A stretch of 64,000 nt of DNA, taken from positions 1,426,001-1,490,000 of the forward strand of contig NZ_CP183878.1 in assembly GCF_048572895.1 (NCBI RefSeq), given 5' to 3'. Of this stretch, positions 52,240 through 59,549 are shown piece by piece. The position numbers were made by a program, and so were the translations under genes. The notes below the pieces were generated by a model, which searched no databases, was not told the origin of the DNA, and saw nothing but the letters and a program-made list of their open reading frames with translations. Origin of the DNA: Psychrobacillus sp048572895 (GTDB lineage: Bacteria; Bacillota; Bacilli; Bacillales_A; Planococcaceae). How positions within the stretch are numbered: the first letter of the stretch is position 1; every line of letters begins with the position of its first letter.

Positions 52240-53541
52240 TTACATTTCCTCCAACTTAATAGAATTTTTTAAATATAAAAATTTGTTTGCCTTCTGGTAA
52301 TAAATACTTGCCTTCTTAAATTTATTGTTTTCAAAAAAATAGTCTCCGAACATAATTGAATACTTTTGAACATAGCGGTAGGATCTTACGTTTTCGAAGT
52401 ACTTTATCGCTTTTTTAAATATTTGCTCTAAATCACCATCTTTTTGATATATAGTCTTGAAAATTTCGAAATGCAAAGTGTATGATTCATGTGATGGAGT
52501 GGATGAAGGTACTTTTGATAGAGTTTCTAACGCTTTTTGACACCAATTAATAACTTGTTGAGAGTTATCATGTTTAGCATATTCTTGAACTATACATAGA
52601 ATAGTTGGTAGAGATTTTAGATATTGTTTTTTTTGCTGTTTGTAGCTGAAACTTAATTTGAAATTTTCTACTGCTATTAAATGCTTGTCTTGCATGGCAT
52701 ACATAGAGCCTAAATTGTGATAGATTATACCCTCGTATTCTTTGTTATTTAACTTCTTAGCTGTCTGTTGAGCTAGATGGAAATTTTTTTCTGCACTTTT
52801 ATAGTCAAGTAAGTTTTGGTGTGCATTACCTATTATAATATAGTTATCAATTTTTCTTTCATTTAGCTGATAATTATTAAAATAATTTGAGGATATAGTA
52901 GCAAAAGTAAGTGCATTAAAATGATCATTAATAATTGAATAACATATACTGAGCGCATTGTAATAATCAGCTAATTCCCAATCCTCTATTGTAATGTCAT
53001 TTACTATTTGTAATGAATTCTTTAACTGTGATAATGCTTGGTTATATTGTTTGTTTTTGTAATAGTAGAGACTTACATTTAAATGATAAAGAAAAAGCTG
53101 TTTAAAATTGAAATTTTCTTTCAATTGAAATAGGACTCTAATATGTTCTGATAATTTCTCTGCATTGTCAGAACATATTAAACGTATTCTAAACATATAG
53201 AGTTGAAAGTAATAATAATTACTAGTTTCAGAAAAGTTTATACTTTGTTCAGAAAACTTATTTAAGGATTTCTTAACTTGAAATCTGTCCCTCTTGAGCA
53301 CTGCTTCTTTATACATTTGAAACAGAGAGGAAATATAATGACTTTCATCCTCTATAGTAGTTTCTGTTAACTCAATATTTAATTTTTTTAGTAAAAGGTT
53401 TAATATATCTTTTTTAGGTGTGATAACATTGTTTTCAACTTTACTCAAATAAGATGGAGAACAAATACCTTTAACAAGGTTAGCTTGTTTAATGTTATTG
53501 GAAAGTCTTGTTTGTTTAATTATTATTCCTATACTACTCAA
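52240..53541 (-). CDS. XRE-family regulator with TPR domain (RRNPP quorum-sensing receptor candidate)
   Basis: 433 residues from TTG 53541, with GAGGTG 8 nt upstream. An N-terminal XRE helix-turn-helix (about 5-60, IIIKQTRLSNNIKQANLVKG, SPSYLSKVENNVITPKKDIL) is followed by about 370 residues of helical repeats, including recognisable TPR units (YNALSICYSIINDHFNALTF, YEGIIYHNLGSMYAMQDKHL). Length and layout match NprR/PlcR-type RRNPP receptors that bind an imported peptide in the TPR groove. The peptide gene lies directly downstream. It would control genes on the island, perhaps the adjacent secreted protein. Confidence 0.82.
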   Translation of the reverse strand: MSSIGIIIKQTRLSNNIKQANLVKGICSPSYLSKVENNVITPKKDILNLLLKKLNIELTETTIEDESHYISSLFQMYKEAVLKRDRFQVKKSLNKFSEQSINFSETSNYYYFQLYMFRIRLICSDNAEKLSEHIRVLFQLKENFNFKQLFLYHLNVSLYYYKNKQYNQALSQLKNSLQIVNDITIEDWELADYYNALSICYSIINDHFNALTFATISSNYFNNYQLNERKIDNYIIIGNAHQNLLDYKSAEKNFHLAQQTAKKLNNKEYEGIIYHNLGSMYAMQDKHLIAVENFKLSFSYKQQKKQYLKSLPTILCIVQEYAKHDNSQQVINWCQKALETLSKVPSSTPSHESYTLHFEIFKTIYQKDGDLEQIFKKAIKYFENVRSYRYVQKYSIMFGDYFFENNKFKKASIYYQKANKFLYLKNSIKLEEM

Positions 53542-53589
53542 TCAGTTTTCACCTCGAATATTTGTATATAATATCCAAGTATACCACAA

Positions 53590-53610
53590 CAACTTAAGGG
53601 ACCAACTTAA
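53590..53610. promoter_or_regulatory. Direct repeat in the promoter region of the XRE-TPR gene
   Basis: CAACTTAA occurs at 53590-53597 and 53603-53610 (13-bp period, GGGAC between). On the coding strand this is TTAAGTTG-N5-TTAAGTTG, just upstream of the probable -35. It may be an autoregulatory operator or an activator site. Confidence 0.45.
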
Positions 53611-53647
53611 CATATTTTATAATTTGGTTATTGTTTAAGATAGTTAT

Positions 53648-53684
53648 AAAAAAAGAATCCATTAGTAAGAATGGATTCTTTTTT
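53648..53684. terminator. Bidirectional terminator
   Basis: AAAAAAAGAATCCAT (53648-53662) pairs with ATGGATTCTTTTTT (53671-53684). It ends the secreted-protein transcript on the minus strand. Confidence 0.85.
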
Positions 53685-53698
53685 ATAATTTATAAGTC

Positions 53699-54364
53699 CT
53701 AAAAACCTACATACCAAATTGAATTTATCAAGTTTGTGTAATCTGGATATGCATAATATTTTGTATAAGAAGCTGGTTTGCCAGGGAAGTCTTTATAATA
53801 GTATAAATCTGTAACATACCAAAACTGCTTAGCTTTGGTACTATAAAGAAAAGTAGCTATTCCCGTTGCTACTCCTGTTATTGGTCCGCCATAAACTGAT
53901 GCTACAATCCCTGCTATAAGGGAAACGATAGCGGTATCAAATGATTTTGAGCTTTTAAAAGTTGTTTGATAAACGTAGTTACCTGGTTCTTCTGGAGCAA
54001 CAGCTTGAATGTCAATTTTAGACTCACTTAGATCAATGGTTTTAGTAGTGTTGGTTTCAAGATTAAGTTCATAACCTAATGTTGCATCCTGATTAAGAAC
54101 CGTCACTTTGTTGTTGTAATAAGCAGTATATTCTGCTTGTCCGTTTTCATCAATAACTACCTCTAAATACTCGACCTCTTTAGTTTCCTGATTAGTAAAT
54201 TTGATTTTTTGATAATCCTTTGTATTCTCTAAATACTCAATCTCAAATCCGTTTTCTAACTTCTTTGTTGCTTGGACGCTGACTTCACTATTTGCTAGAG
54301 CAAAAGTGCTAGAGCACAGCGTTGAAAAAATTAAAACTCCGCTTATTGCTAGTTTTTTAAACAT
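53699..54364 (-). CDS. Secreted protein with glycine-rich hydrophobic segment
   Basis: 221 residues. A signal peptide (MFKKLAISGVLIFSTLCSSTFALA) is followed by a charged beta-rich stretch (about 25-115). Then comes a hydrophobic glycine-zipper-like segment (TAIVSLIAGIVASVYGGPIT and GVATGIATFLYS) and a tyrosine-rich end (YYYKDFPGKPASYTKYYAYP). GGGAGG precedes ATG 54364. The combination of propeptide-like region and membrane-active glycine-rich segment recalls bacteriocin- or toxin-like secreted proteins, but I recognise no family. It lies next to the quorum-sensing pair and could be its target. Confidence 0.65.
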   Translation of the reverse strand: MFKKLAISGVLIFSTLCSSTFALANSEVSVQATKKLENGFEIEYLENTKDYQKIKFTNQETKEVEYLEVVIDENGQAEYTAYYNNKVTVLNQDATLGYELNLETNTTKTIDLSESKIDIQAVAPEEPGNYVYQTTFKSSKSFDTAIVSLIAGIVASVYGGPITGVATGIATFLYSTKAKQFWYVTDLYYYKDFPGKPASYTKYYAYPDYTNLINSIWYVGF

Positions 54365-54578
54365 TGTAATTCCTCCCTTTTTTGTTAGTTGGTACGTGTC
54401 CCATTATACTTATGAAATTTTTAGAAAACTACATTTTTTCGAATCATTCAATTTAATGTAATTATTAAGGGTTTATTAGCTATTTAACTAAAAAACTTTC
54501 CTTTAGATTTAATCCTTTTAAAATAGTAATTATTGGTTTATAATTGTTCGAAATCCACAAATGAAAGAGGGGTACTGG

Positions 54579-54776
54579 ATGGGGAAGTATAATATATTGG
54601 AATGGGTTGGTTTTGCTGTTTGTCTAATAGCTATCTTAATAGGAGGTATCTTAAGAAATAAAACAACTGATAATGTTAATATTGATATAATTTTAATAAT
54701 ATTAGGAGTTTTAATCACTCTTGTAGGTGTTATTTTAAGGGTGAGAAAAAAGAAGGATATTAAGAAGTCTATTTAA
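54579..54776 (+). CDS. Small membrane protein, 65 residues
   Basis: ATG 54579 follows GAGGGG (54567-54572) at 6 nt; the in-frame ATG 54561 lies upstream of that site. Two membrane helices (ILEWVGFAVCLIAILIGGIL and IDIILIILGVLITLVGVILR) are joined by NKTTDNVN, with a strongly basic tail RKKKDIKKSI. It is divergent from the secreted protein at 53699-54364, so an immunity or accessory role is conceivable but unsupported. No family recognised. Confidence 0.6.
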   Translation: MGKYNILEWVGFAVCLIAILIGGILRNKTTDNVNIDIILIILGVLITLVGVILRVRKKKDIKKSI

Positions 54777-54817
54777 ATGTAAAATAAAAATTAAACTAAA
54801 GCACTCTGTACTAGTGA

Positions 54818-55180
54818 ACTGACCCAATAAAGTTAGACAAATAGTTTAGGCAGCTTCTAAGACCTGAGTTCGGTATTCTACTGGACTTAGGTCTTTTAAT
54901 TTTGCCTTCATTCGCTTGTGGTTGTAATACTCGATATATTCATGTAGTTCACGTTCAAAATGTTCCATACTCTTCTGATACTGCTTCATTTGATAATGCG
55001 AGCTTTGACCGGAATGTAGAATGACTTCATTTCCTGGATTTAAACTTTTGATCGCCTCGTCTTACATATTACCCACTAGTTGATAAAGTGGACGGTTCAT
55101 TACCTTGTAGGCAATGATTTCTCCATTACATAGATCTAAAACAGGTGATAAAAAACATTTCTCGCCAAATAGAGGAACTC
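54818..55180 (-). pseudogene. IS3-family transposase (OrfB) relic
   Basis: The minus strand reads FLSPVLDLCNGEIIAYKVMN, RPLYQLVGNM-stop, then EAIKSLNPGNEVILHSGQSS, HYQMKQYQKS joined to MEHFERELHEYIEYYNHKRM and KAKLKDLSPVEYRTQVLEAA-stop. This is the C-terminal half of an IS3 (IS150-like) OrfB with an internal stop and a deletion between HYQMKQYQ and the ME-HF block. TGAACTGACCC at about 54818 is the probable outer end. The element abuts the right attachment core. Confidence 0.8.
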
Positions 55181-55184
55181 TGTC

Positions 55185-55205
55185 TCCGTGGGAACGTGAA
55201 CAATA
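55185..55205 (+). repeat. attR core with displaced original glnA tail
   Basis: Second copy of the 21-nt glnA core. The bases to 55219 complete the codons Q Y L K M Y stop, followed directly by the terminator. This is the stranded end of the pre-insertion glnA. Confidence 0.85.
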
Positions 55206-55225
55206 CCTAAAAATGTATTAATAGT

Positions 55226-55261
55226 AAAGCGTTGGAGCTCTAAGCTTCCAACGCTTTTTTT
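55226..55261 (+). terminator. Original glnA terminator, now separated from glnA
   Basis: AAAGCGTTGGAGCT (55226-55239) pairs with AGCTTCCAACGCTTT (55243-55257), then TTT. It directly follows the displaced glnA tail. After the current glnA stop (48659) I see no comparable hairpin. Confidence 0.85.
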
Positions 55262-55359
55262 GAATACTGAAATATCATATAAGTCTGTTGAGCGATTTGT
55301 ACGTTATATAATATGTAGACAAATACTTAAAGAAAGTTTCTCATTAAGTTTAATTGTAT

Positions 55360-55530
55360 TTAAAAGGATTCAAGTGAAGCTTCCAACTGTTGATCAGTAT
55401 CCAATAGTAATAATGCCTCAGTTAAAAGATTGATATCCGAGATTATCTGTTCTTTCATATGTGTAAAGGGACATTTGTAATAATCGTCTATTAGGTGATT
55501 TAGTTCTTTATAAATTAATAAAATAGGCAA
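55360..55530 (-). CDS. Small protein, 56 residues, paralogue of the ORF at 56580-56756
   Basis: TTG 55530 with GGGGGAG 5 nt upstream, to TAA 55360. Sequence pattern: ELNHLIDDYYKCPFTHMKEQ, IISDINLLTEALLLL, LEASLESF. It shares EL-x2-LI-x-DYY-x-C-x5-KEQI-x2-DINLL-x2-AL with the other small ORF about 1.2 kb away. Predicted helical, cytoplasmic. The duplicated, conserved pattern argues that both are genuine genes. I do not recognise the family; the size and helical hairpin recall Spo0E-like phosphatases, but their signature is missing. Confidence 0.65.
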   Translation of the reverse strand: MPILLIYKELNHLIDDYYKCPFTHMKEQIISDINLLTEALLLLDTDQQLEASLESF

Positions 55531-55853
55531 AATTGCTCCCCCTCATGATCTATATTTCCTATTTTCTATTATGTGATAAAATGAGCGAAAATGGAAGTGA
55601 TTTAACCAATTATTTTTGAACGGTTATTTCGGAGTGATTTTTTAGTAAATGAATAATAATAAAATAGTTTAAAAGATTGGAGGGTCATGACGTTATTTAC
55701 GACCGATCCTCCAAAATTAGCATTATCCTCAAACAAAGGTGGTTTTGTTCTTAGGAAAGTGTAGTTTTCTCTCGCACGAAATCCTTATTGCATCAGAGAA
55801 GTATTGTAGCCAACATTACTGTACTGTTTTCAAAATTTGTTTGCTATTTGAAA

Positions 55854-56393
55854 CTAAACAACTGCAATGCTACGCACGGTAAGTTGTCCAAGATATCTGC
55901 CTGGATTTGGGGAATATCCAGTAGCTATTGGGGAAGTGACAGTTGCATTAACTACAACTCGACCGGTATTCCCTAAAAGCCCGATCGCAAGTAACGTATC
56001 TCCAGATGTAATTGCAACATCTTGAGAGCTACCTGAGTTAGAACCAGTAAATAGTGGAATAGTAGCAACAACGATTCCTAGAAGATTAACTACTTCTAAA
56101 GTAGCGGTTACAGTAGCGGTTTCGTTAGCTGCAAAAGCATAATATGCTGAAATAGGTAATGCTAGAGTAAGGAGTGGCAAAGCTCCAATGTCAAAGGTAC
56201 TTTGAAATGTCACCGTTTGATTGGACTCTGTATTTGGAGACCAAATGTAAGCATTACTTCCATTTACTAAAGGTGATACCATAGCTGGGGGAGTAGGGAC
56301 AGCGGGAGTTGGAAGTGTTCCAGGTGGTACAGCTGTATCTGCAATGACAACAGTATTTGTTGGGGTAGTAAACTCTTGAAGTACAAGAACCAT
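55854..56393 (-). CDS. Beta-rich, Pro/Thr- and Val-rich protein (possible spore-surface protein)
   Basis: 179 residues from ATG 56393 with GGAGGT 7 nt upstream; an in-frame GTG at 56402 overlaps that site. No signal peptide. Residues about 20-45 are Pro/Thr/Val low complexity (AVPPGTLPTPAVPTPPAMVS). The rest alternates Thr/Val/Ala in beta-strand style (NETATVTATLEVVNLLGIVV, GNTGRVVVNATVTSP) and ends RYLGQLTVRSIAVV. This composition resembles C-terminal domains of exosporium or coat-surface proteins that lack signal peptides. The assignment is a guess; no family recognised. Confidence 0.6.
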   Translation of the reverse strand: MVLVLQEFTTPTNTVVIADTAVPPGTLPTPAVPTPPAMVSPLVNGSNAYIWSPNTESNQTVTFQSTFDIGALPLLTLALPISAYYAFAANETATVTATLEVVNLLGIVVATIPLFTGSNSGSSQDVAITSGDTLLAIGLLGNTGRVVVNATVTSPIATGYSPNPGRYLGQLTVRSIAVV

Positions 56394-56569
56394 ATCAATC
56401 ACCTCCTTTTAATAGATTTGCCGAAATAACGGCATACAACAATATACGTCGCACAAATTAATAGGACTAGTTAGATTGATTATCTCGGAAGAAATAATGA
56501 TATAAAAACTTTAAATTAGAAATTAGAATGAATAGTTTTTTTGAAGTAACTTAAAGTGGAGTTAAATAG

Positions 56570-56611
56570 AAAAGATCACTCAGTTAAAAAAACCAAGTGA
56601 TCTTTTTGTAT
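56570..56611. terminator. Bidirectional terminator-like hairpin
   Basis: AAAAGATCACT (56571-56581) pairs with AGTGATCTTTTT (56596-56607). It overlaps the stop of the small ORF ending at 56580 and ends its transcript on the minus strand. Confidence 0.7.
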
Positions 56612-56756
56612 TTATTTCTAACTTATTTTTTTCTATAATTCTTAGTGCGTCTTTTAGCAAGTTGATATCTATTAATATCTGTTCCTTCAGTTGATAGTTA
56701 CTGCATCTATAGTAATCATTTATGAGTTTTTTTAGTTCCTCTATAATTAGTTTCAT
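56580..56756 (-). CDS. Small protein, 58 residues, paralogue of the ORF at 55360-55530
   Basis: ATG 56756 with AAAGGGG upstream, to TGA 56580. The pattern is EELKKLINDYYRCSNYQLKE, QILIDINLLKDALRIIEK and a basic end. It aligns with the 56-residue ORF over its central 40 residues. Both read on the minus strand and flank the beta-rich protein. Predicted all-helical, with a conserved Cys after DYY. Function unknown. Confidence 0.65.
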   Translation of the reverse strand: MKLIIEELKKLINDYYRCSNYQLKEQILIDINLLKDALRIIEKNKLEINTKRSLGFFN

Positions 56757-56980
56757 AAATTTTTGCCCCTTTATAATTATTTAAGCTGACGTCAAAATAA
56801 TATAATTAATTTAACCTATGTCTAATTATAAATATTAATACCCATATATTCGCATTTTTAACCATCTGTTTTAATTTATTTGATAAATATTATGTCAAAA
56901 GACTACTTGTAGATAATCATGCCAGCATTAACTAGTACGAGGGATTAAATTTCTAATTATAAGAGAAGGGAGGTAAAACA

Positions 56981-57556
56981 ATGTTTATCAGACCAAGCGA
57001 AGGAAGAGTTACATCGCATTTTGGGGAAACTCGAAAGAATAATGTGGTTAAAGTGCATAAAGGAGTAGACTTTGGAAGTGATGGTAGTCTGGTTATAAGA
57101 GCAGCAGAAAGTGGAGTCGTGACGAGAGCAAAAGTTATAGGAGGATATGGAAACACTATTACAATTGTCCATACATTGAACGGTAAAAAATATGAAACAT
57201 TATATGCTCATTTAAAATCTTTTTCCGTAAAGGTTGGAAAAAATGTTAAACAAGGTCAGCAGATTGGCATAAAAGGTAACACAGGCAATAGTACTGGGGT
57301 GCATTTGCATTTTGAAATTCACATACCCTCATACGAGGTGGGTCAGCCAAATGCAGTAAATCCTTTAAACTATGTAAGTGAAACTAGTATAACCGAAGTA
57401 CAGAAGCTTTTAAATACAGTAGGCTATAAACTAGTGATTGACGGGATAGAGGGACCCTTAACTATTGCAGCAATTAAAGATTTTCAAAAGAAAAAGGGCA
57501 TAACAGTTGATGGAATTGTCGGACCAAAAACTTTAGCTGCTTTAAAGAAAAAATAA
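56981..57556 (+). CDS. M23-family peptidase with peptidoglycan-binding domain
   Basis: 191 residues. The LytM/M23 domain (about 5-130) has the zinc ligands in HKGVDFG (about 26-32) and HLHFEIH (about 108-114). A C-terminal PGB_1 domain follows (about 133-190, VQKLLNTVGYKLVIDGIEGP, TIAAIKDFQKKKGITVDGIVGPKTLAAL in two parts). No signal peptide or membrane helix is present, so it is either released by other means (phage-like lysis, mother-cell lysis) or a cytoplasmic spore-lysis enzyme. GGGAGG precedes ATG 56981. It has its own terminator. Confidence 0.83.
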   Translation: MFIRPSEGRVTSHFGETRKNNVVKVHKGVDFGSDGSLVIRAAESGVVTRAKVIGGYGNTITIVHTLNGKKYETLYAHLKSFSVKVGKNVKQGQQIGIKGNTGNSTGVHLHFEIHIPSYEVGQPNAVNPLNYVSETSITEVQKLLNTVGYKLVIDGIEGPLTIAAIKDFQKKKGITVDGIVGPKTLAALKKK

Positions 57557-57596
57557 AAACTTCTAAGAAAGAAAAAAGTAAGGGATTAATAATAAC

Positions 57597-57630
57597 AAAA
57601 CCCCTCAACCATAAAGGTAAAGGGGTTTTT
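57597..57630 (+). terminator. Terminator of the M23 peptidase gene
   Basis: AAAACCCCT (57597-57605) pairs with AGGGGTTTT (57621-57629) around a 15-nt loop. Confidence 0.8.
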
Positions 57631-57635
57631 CGATG

Positions 57636-57668
57636 ATTTCAACGAAAATGTCCACTTTTCGTTGAAAT
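57636..57668. repeat. Perfect 13-bp inverted repeat
   Basis: ATTTCAACGAAAA (57636-57648) and TTTTCGTTGAAAT (57656-57668) with a 7-nt loop TGTCCAC. It lies between the M23 terminator and the lexA stop. Neither strand has a T-run after it, so it is not a clear terminator. It may be a lexA 3' stem or protein-binding site. Confidence 0.6.
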
Positions 57669-57727
57669 ATGATATCGGCTCTTCGTTATCTTACGTATAT
57701 TTTACTATATTGTCAAGCCCGTATAAT

Positions 57728-58348
57728 CTATTGAATATTGCGATAAACTCCAACGACTTTACCAAGTATACTAACAGAATTTACGATGATAGGTTCCATA
57801 GAAGAATTTTCAGGTTGTAAACGGAAGTAAGACTTTTCCTTAAAGAATCGTTTAACAGTTGCTTCATCTTCTTCAGTCATTGCAACGACAATATCGCCAT
57901 TATTTGCAGTTTGTTGTTGTTTTACAACGACATAATCACCATTTAATATACCTGCCTCAATCATACTATTACCCATAATCTCCAGCATAAACAAATTATC
58001 ATCAGCAGTTCCGAATGTTTCTGGAAGCGGGAAAAATTCTTCTATATTTTCAATGGCAGTAATTGGAATACCAGCAGTAACTTTACCTACAAGTGGAACA
58101 TGTACAACATTATGTTTTTCGGCAATGCTTCCTAATCCATCAAGAACCTCAATGGCACGTGGTTTGGTTGGATCTCTTCTTATCAACCCTTTACTTTCTA
58201 GACGAGCTAAATGTCCGTGTACAGTTGAACTAGAGGCCAAGCCCACAGCTTCACCTATTTCTCGAACAGATGGTGGATATCCTTTTTTACGAACTTCTTC
58301 TTTTATAAAAGCTAGAATGTCTTCCTGCCTTTTAGATGCTTTTTTCAT
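57728..58348 (-). CDS. lexA: SOS repressor LexA
   Basis: 206 residues. The N-terminal winged helix (about 1-65) includes VREIGEAVGLASSSTVHGHL. The autocleavage site is Ala92-Gly93 (VTAGIP), and the Ser128/Lys166 dyad lies in GNSM and TVKRF. It represses DNA-damage genes until RecA filaments trigger self-cleavage. It diverges from yneA, with LexA-box-like sequences between them, the conserved Bacillus arrangement. Confidence 0.96.
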   Translation of the reverse strand: MKKASKRQEDILAFIKEEVRKKGYPPSVREIGEAVGLASSSTVHGHLARLESKGLIRRDPTKPRAIEVLDGLGSIAEKHNVVHVPLVGKVTAGIPITAIENIEEFFPLPETFGTADDNLFMLEIMGNSMIEAGILNGDYVVVKQQQTANNGDIVVAMTEEDEATVKRFFKEKSYFRLQPENSSMEPIIVNSVSILGKVVGVYRNIQ

Positions 58349-58427
58349 ATGCTCACCTCTTTTGGAGTAATTAATCTCTATCCTTTTCTATCTTATTAAT
58401 AGTATAACAGGCGCTGAACTATTATGC

Positions 58428-58504
58428 AAACATAGGTTCTAATTGTTGTTGACAAAAACAAATGTTCGCATTATTATTAAACTATACATTACGAACACAC
58501 ATTC
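58428..58504. promoter_or_regulatory. LexA boxes and yneA promoter
   Basis: Three GAACnnnnGTTC-like sites occur: AAACATAGGTTC (58428-58439), AAACAAATGTTC (58456-58467) and the imperfect GAACACACATTC (58493-58504). The yneA promoter TTGACA (58449-58454), 17 bp, TATTAT (58472-58477) has the second box in its spacer. Repression of both lexA and yneA is expected. Confidence 0.8.
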
Positions 58505-58522
58505 TATTAGGGGGTATTTTTT

Positions 58523-58840
58523 ATGACCTGGATTAAAGAAAACTATTTTCTAGCATTATTTGTAGCGTGCAGTACTACATTTATAATGTTTATAATAACT
58601 TCGAATTCTTTTTCGACAAATGAGAGTCTTCATATTAATATAGAACAAGGCGATTCTTTATGGGAGTTAGCACATGAGTATGGCGTGGATGAAGATAAAA
58701 ATGTATGGATAAATAAAGTAATGGCTATGAATAATTTACAAAATGGTCATATTAAAGCTGGAGAGATCCTTAAAATTCCGGCGTCTGAAAAAAGTTACCA
58801 TTTCGATCACAAAACGGAGATAGCAGGCGATACAAAATGA
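58523..58840 (+). CDS. yneA: SOS-induced cell division suppressor YneA
   Basis: 105 residues. One N-terminal membrane helix (NYFLALFVACSTTFIMFIIT) is followed by an extracellular LysM domain (about 37-92, INIEQGDSLWELAHEYGVDE to GEILKIP). YneA delays division during DNA damage in B. subtilis. AGGGGG precedes ATG 58523. The end overlaps yneB by 4 nt (ATGA), and the LexA-controlled promoter is directly upstream. Confidence 0.9.
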   Translation: MTWIKENYFLALFVACSTTFIMFIITSNSFSTNESLHINIEQGDSLWELAHEYGVDEDKNVWINKVMAMNNLQNGHIKAGEILKIPASEKSYHFDHKTEIAGDTK

Positions 58841-59487
58841 AATCAGTTATATATTGTCGAGTGAGTACTGAAAAAGAGACTCAAGAGACTTCCTTACTAA
58901 GACAGGAAGAAGAACTGTTAGAATTTGCAAAACTAAATAACTATGAGGTAGAGAAAGTATTTATAGATCAACATAGTGGTTATGATATTGAACGTGAGGG
59001 CTTATTAGATTTACTTGACTATATAAAAGAAAATGATATTAAAGCGGTATTTGTTCAAGATGAAACGAGAATTGGGAGAGGAAATGGTAGAATGGCAGTT
59101 CTACATCTTCTTCAAAAAACAAACACCTCTATATATACTTTACAAGATAAAGGCGTCATTAATTTAAATGAAATGGATTCTATGCTACTGGAAATATTAG
59201 CGCTAGTGGAGGAATACCAAAGGAAATTACATAATGCTAAAATTAGAAGAGGTATGAAGAAAGCAGTATCCCAGGGATACAGACCAGAGAAAAATTTAAA
59301 GACAAAAGGTAATCCAGAAGGAAGAGAACGAATAGACGTGCCCCTAGAAGAAGTAGTTAGACTTCGAAACGCAGGTCTCACTTATGAAGAAATTTCTATG
59401 ACTTTAAAAGGTTTGGGATTTAATATTAGTAAAGCAACCGTCCATAGACGTTATATTGAATATATTGAAACACACGGAGTGAAATGA
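58837..59487 (+). CDS. yneB: Serine recombinase family protein YneB
   Basis: 216 residues. The resolvase catalytic domain (about 1-140) begins SVIYCRVSTEKETQETSLLRQ in two parts with the nucleophile Ser10 in YCRVST, and has QDETRIGRG (catalytic Arg). A C-terminal helix-turn-helix region follows (LRNAGLTYEEISMTLKGLGF, NISKATVHRRYIEYI). It overlaps yneA by 4 nt and is SOS-controlled in the B. subtilis yneA-yneB-ynzC operon. No DNA substrate is established for it. Confidence 0.9.
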   Translation: MKSVIYCRVSTEKETQETSLLRQEEELLEFAKLNNYEVEKVFIDQHSGYDIEREGLLDLLDYIKENDIKAVFVQDETRIGRGNGRMAVLHLLQKTNTSIYTLQDKGVINLNEMDSMLLEILALVEEYQRKLHNAKIRRGMKKAVSQGYRPEKNLKTKGNPEGRERIDVPLEEVVRLRNAGLTYEEISMTLKGLGFNISKATVHRRYIEYIETHGVK

Positions 59488-59508
59488 CTTGCACTCTGTG
59501 TGTTTTTT
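59470..59508 (+). terminator. Terminator after yneB
   Basis: ACACACGGAGTG (59470-59481) pairs with CACTCTGTGTGT (59492-59503), one mismatch, then TTTTT. It lies between yneB and ynzC, so ynzC may be only partly co-transcribed. Confidence 0.75.
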
Positions 59509-59549
59509 CCTTACCTTTATATAAAGATAAAGTGAAAGGATGAAATGAA

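Larger units (their letters stand above)
48644..55205. mobile_element. Decayed genomic island inserted at the 3' end of glnA
   Basis: About 6.6 kb between the 21-bp repeats. It contains, from left, a broken tyrosine integrase, three small (mostly membrane) ORFs, a two-helix membrane protein, an ISL3 relic, an exported peptide gene, an XRE-TPR regulator, a secreted glycine-rich protein, a small membrane protein and an IS3 relic. AT content is higher than in the core flanks. The original glnA tail and its terminator lie just right of the second repeat. No replication, packaging or conjugation gene remains. Confidence 0.82.

Noticed and set aside
52110..53541. Calling the regulator/peptide pair an arbitrium (AimR-AimP) system
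   Set aside because: No lysogeny genes or AimX-like region are present, and the sequence does not distinguish AimR from NprR/PlcR-type receptors.
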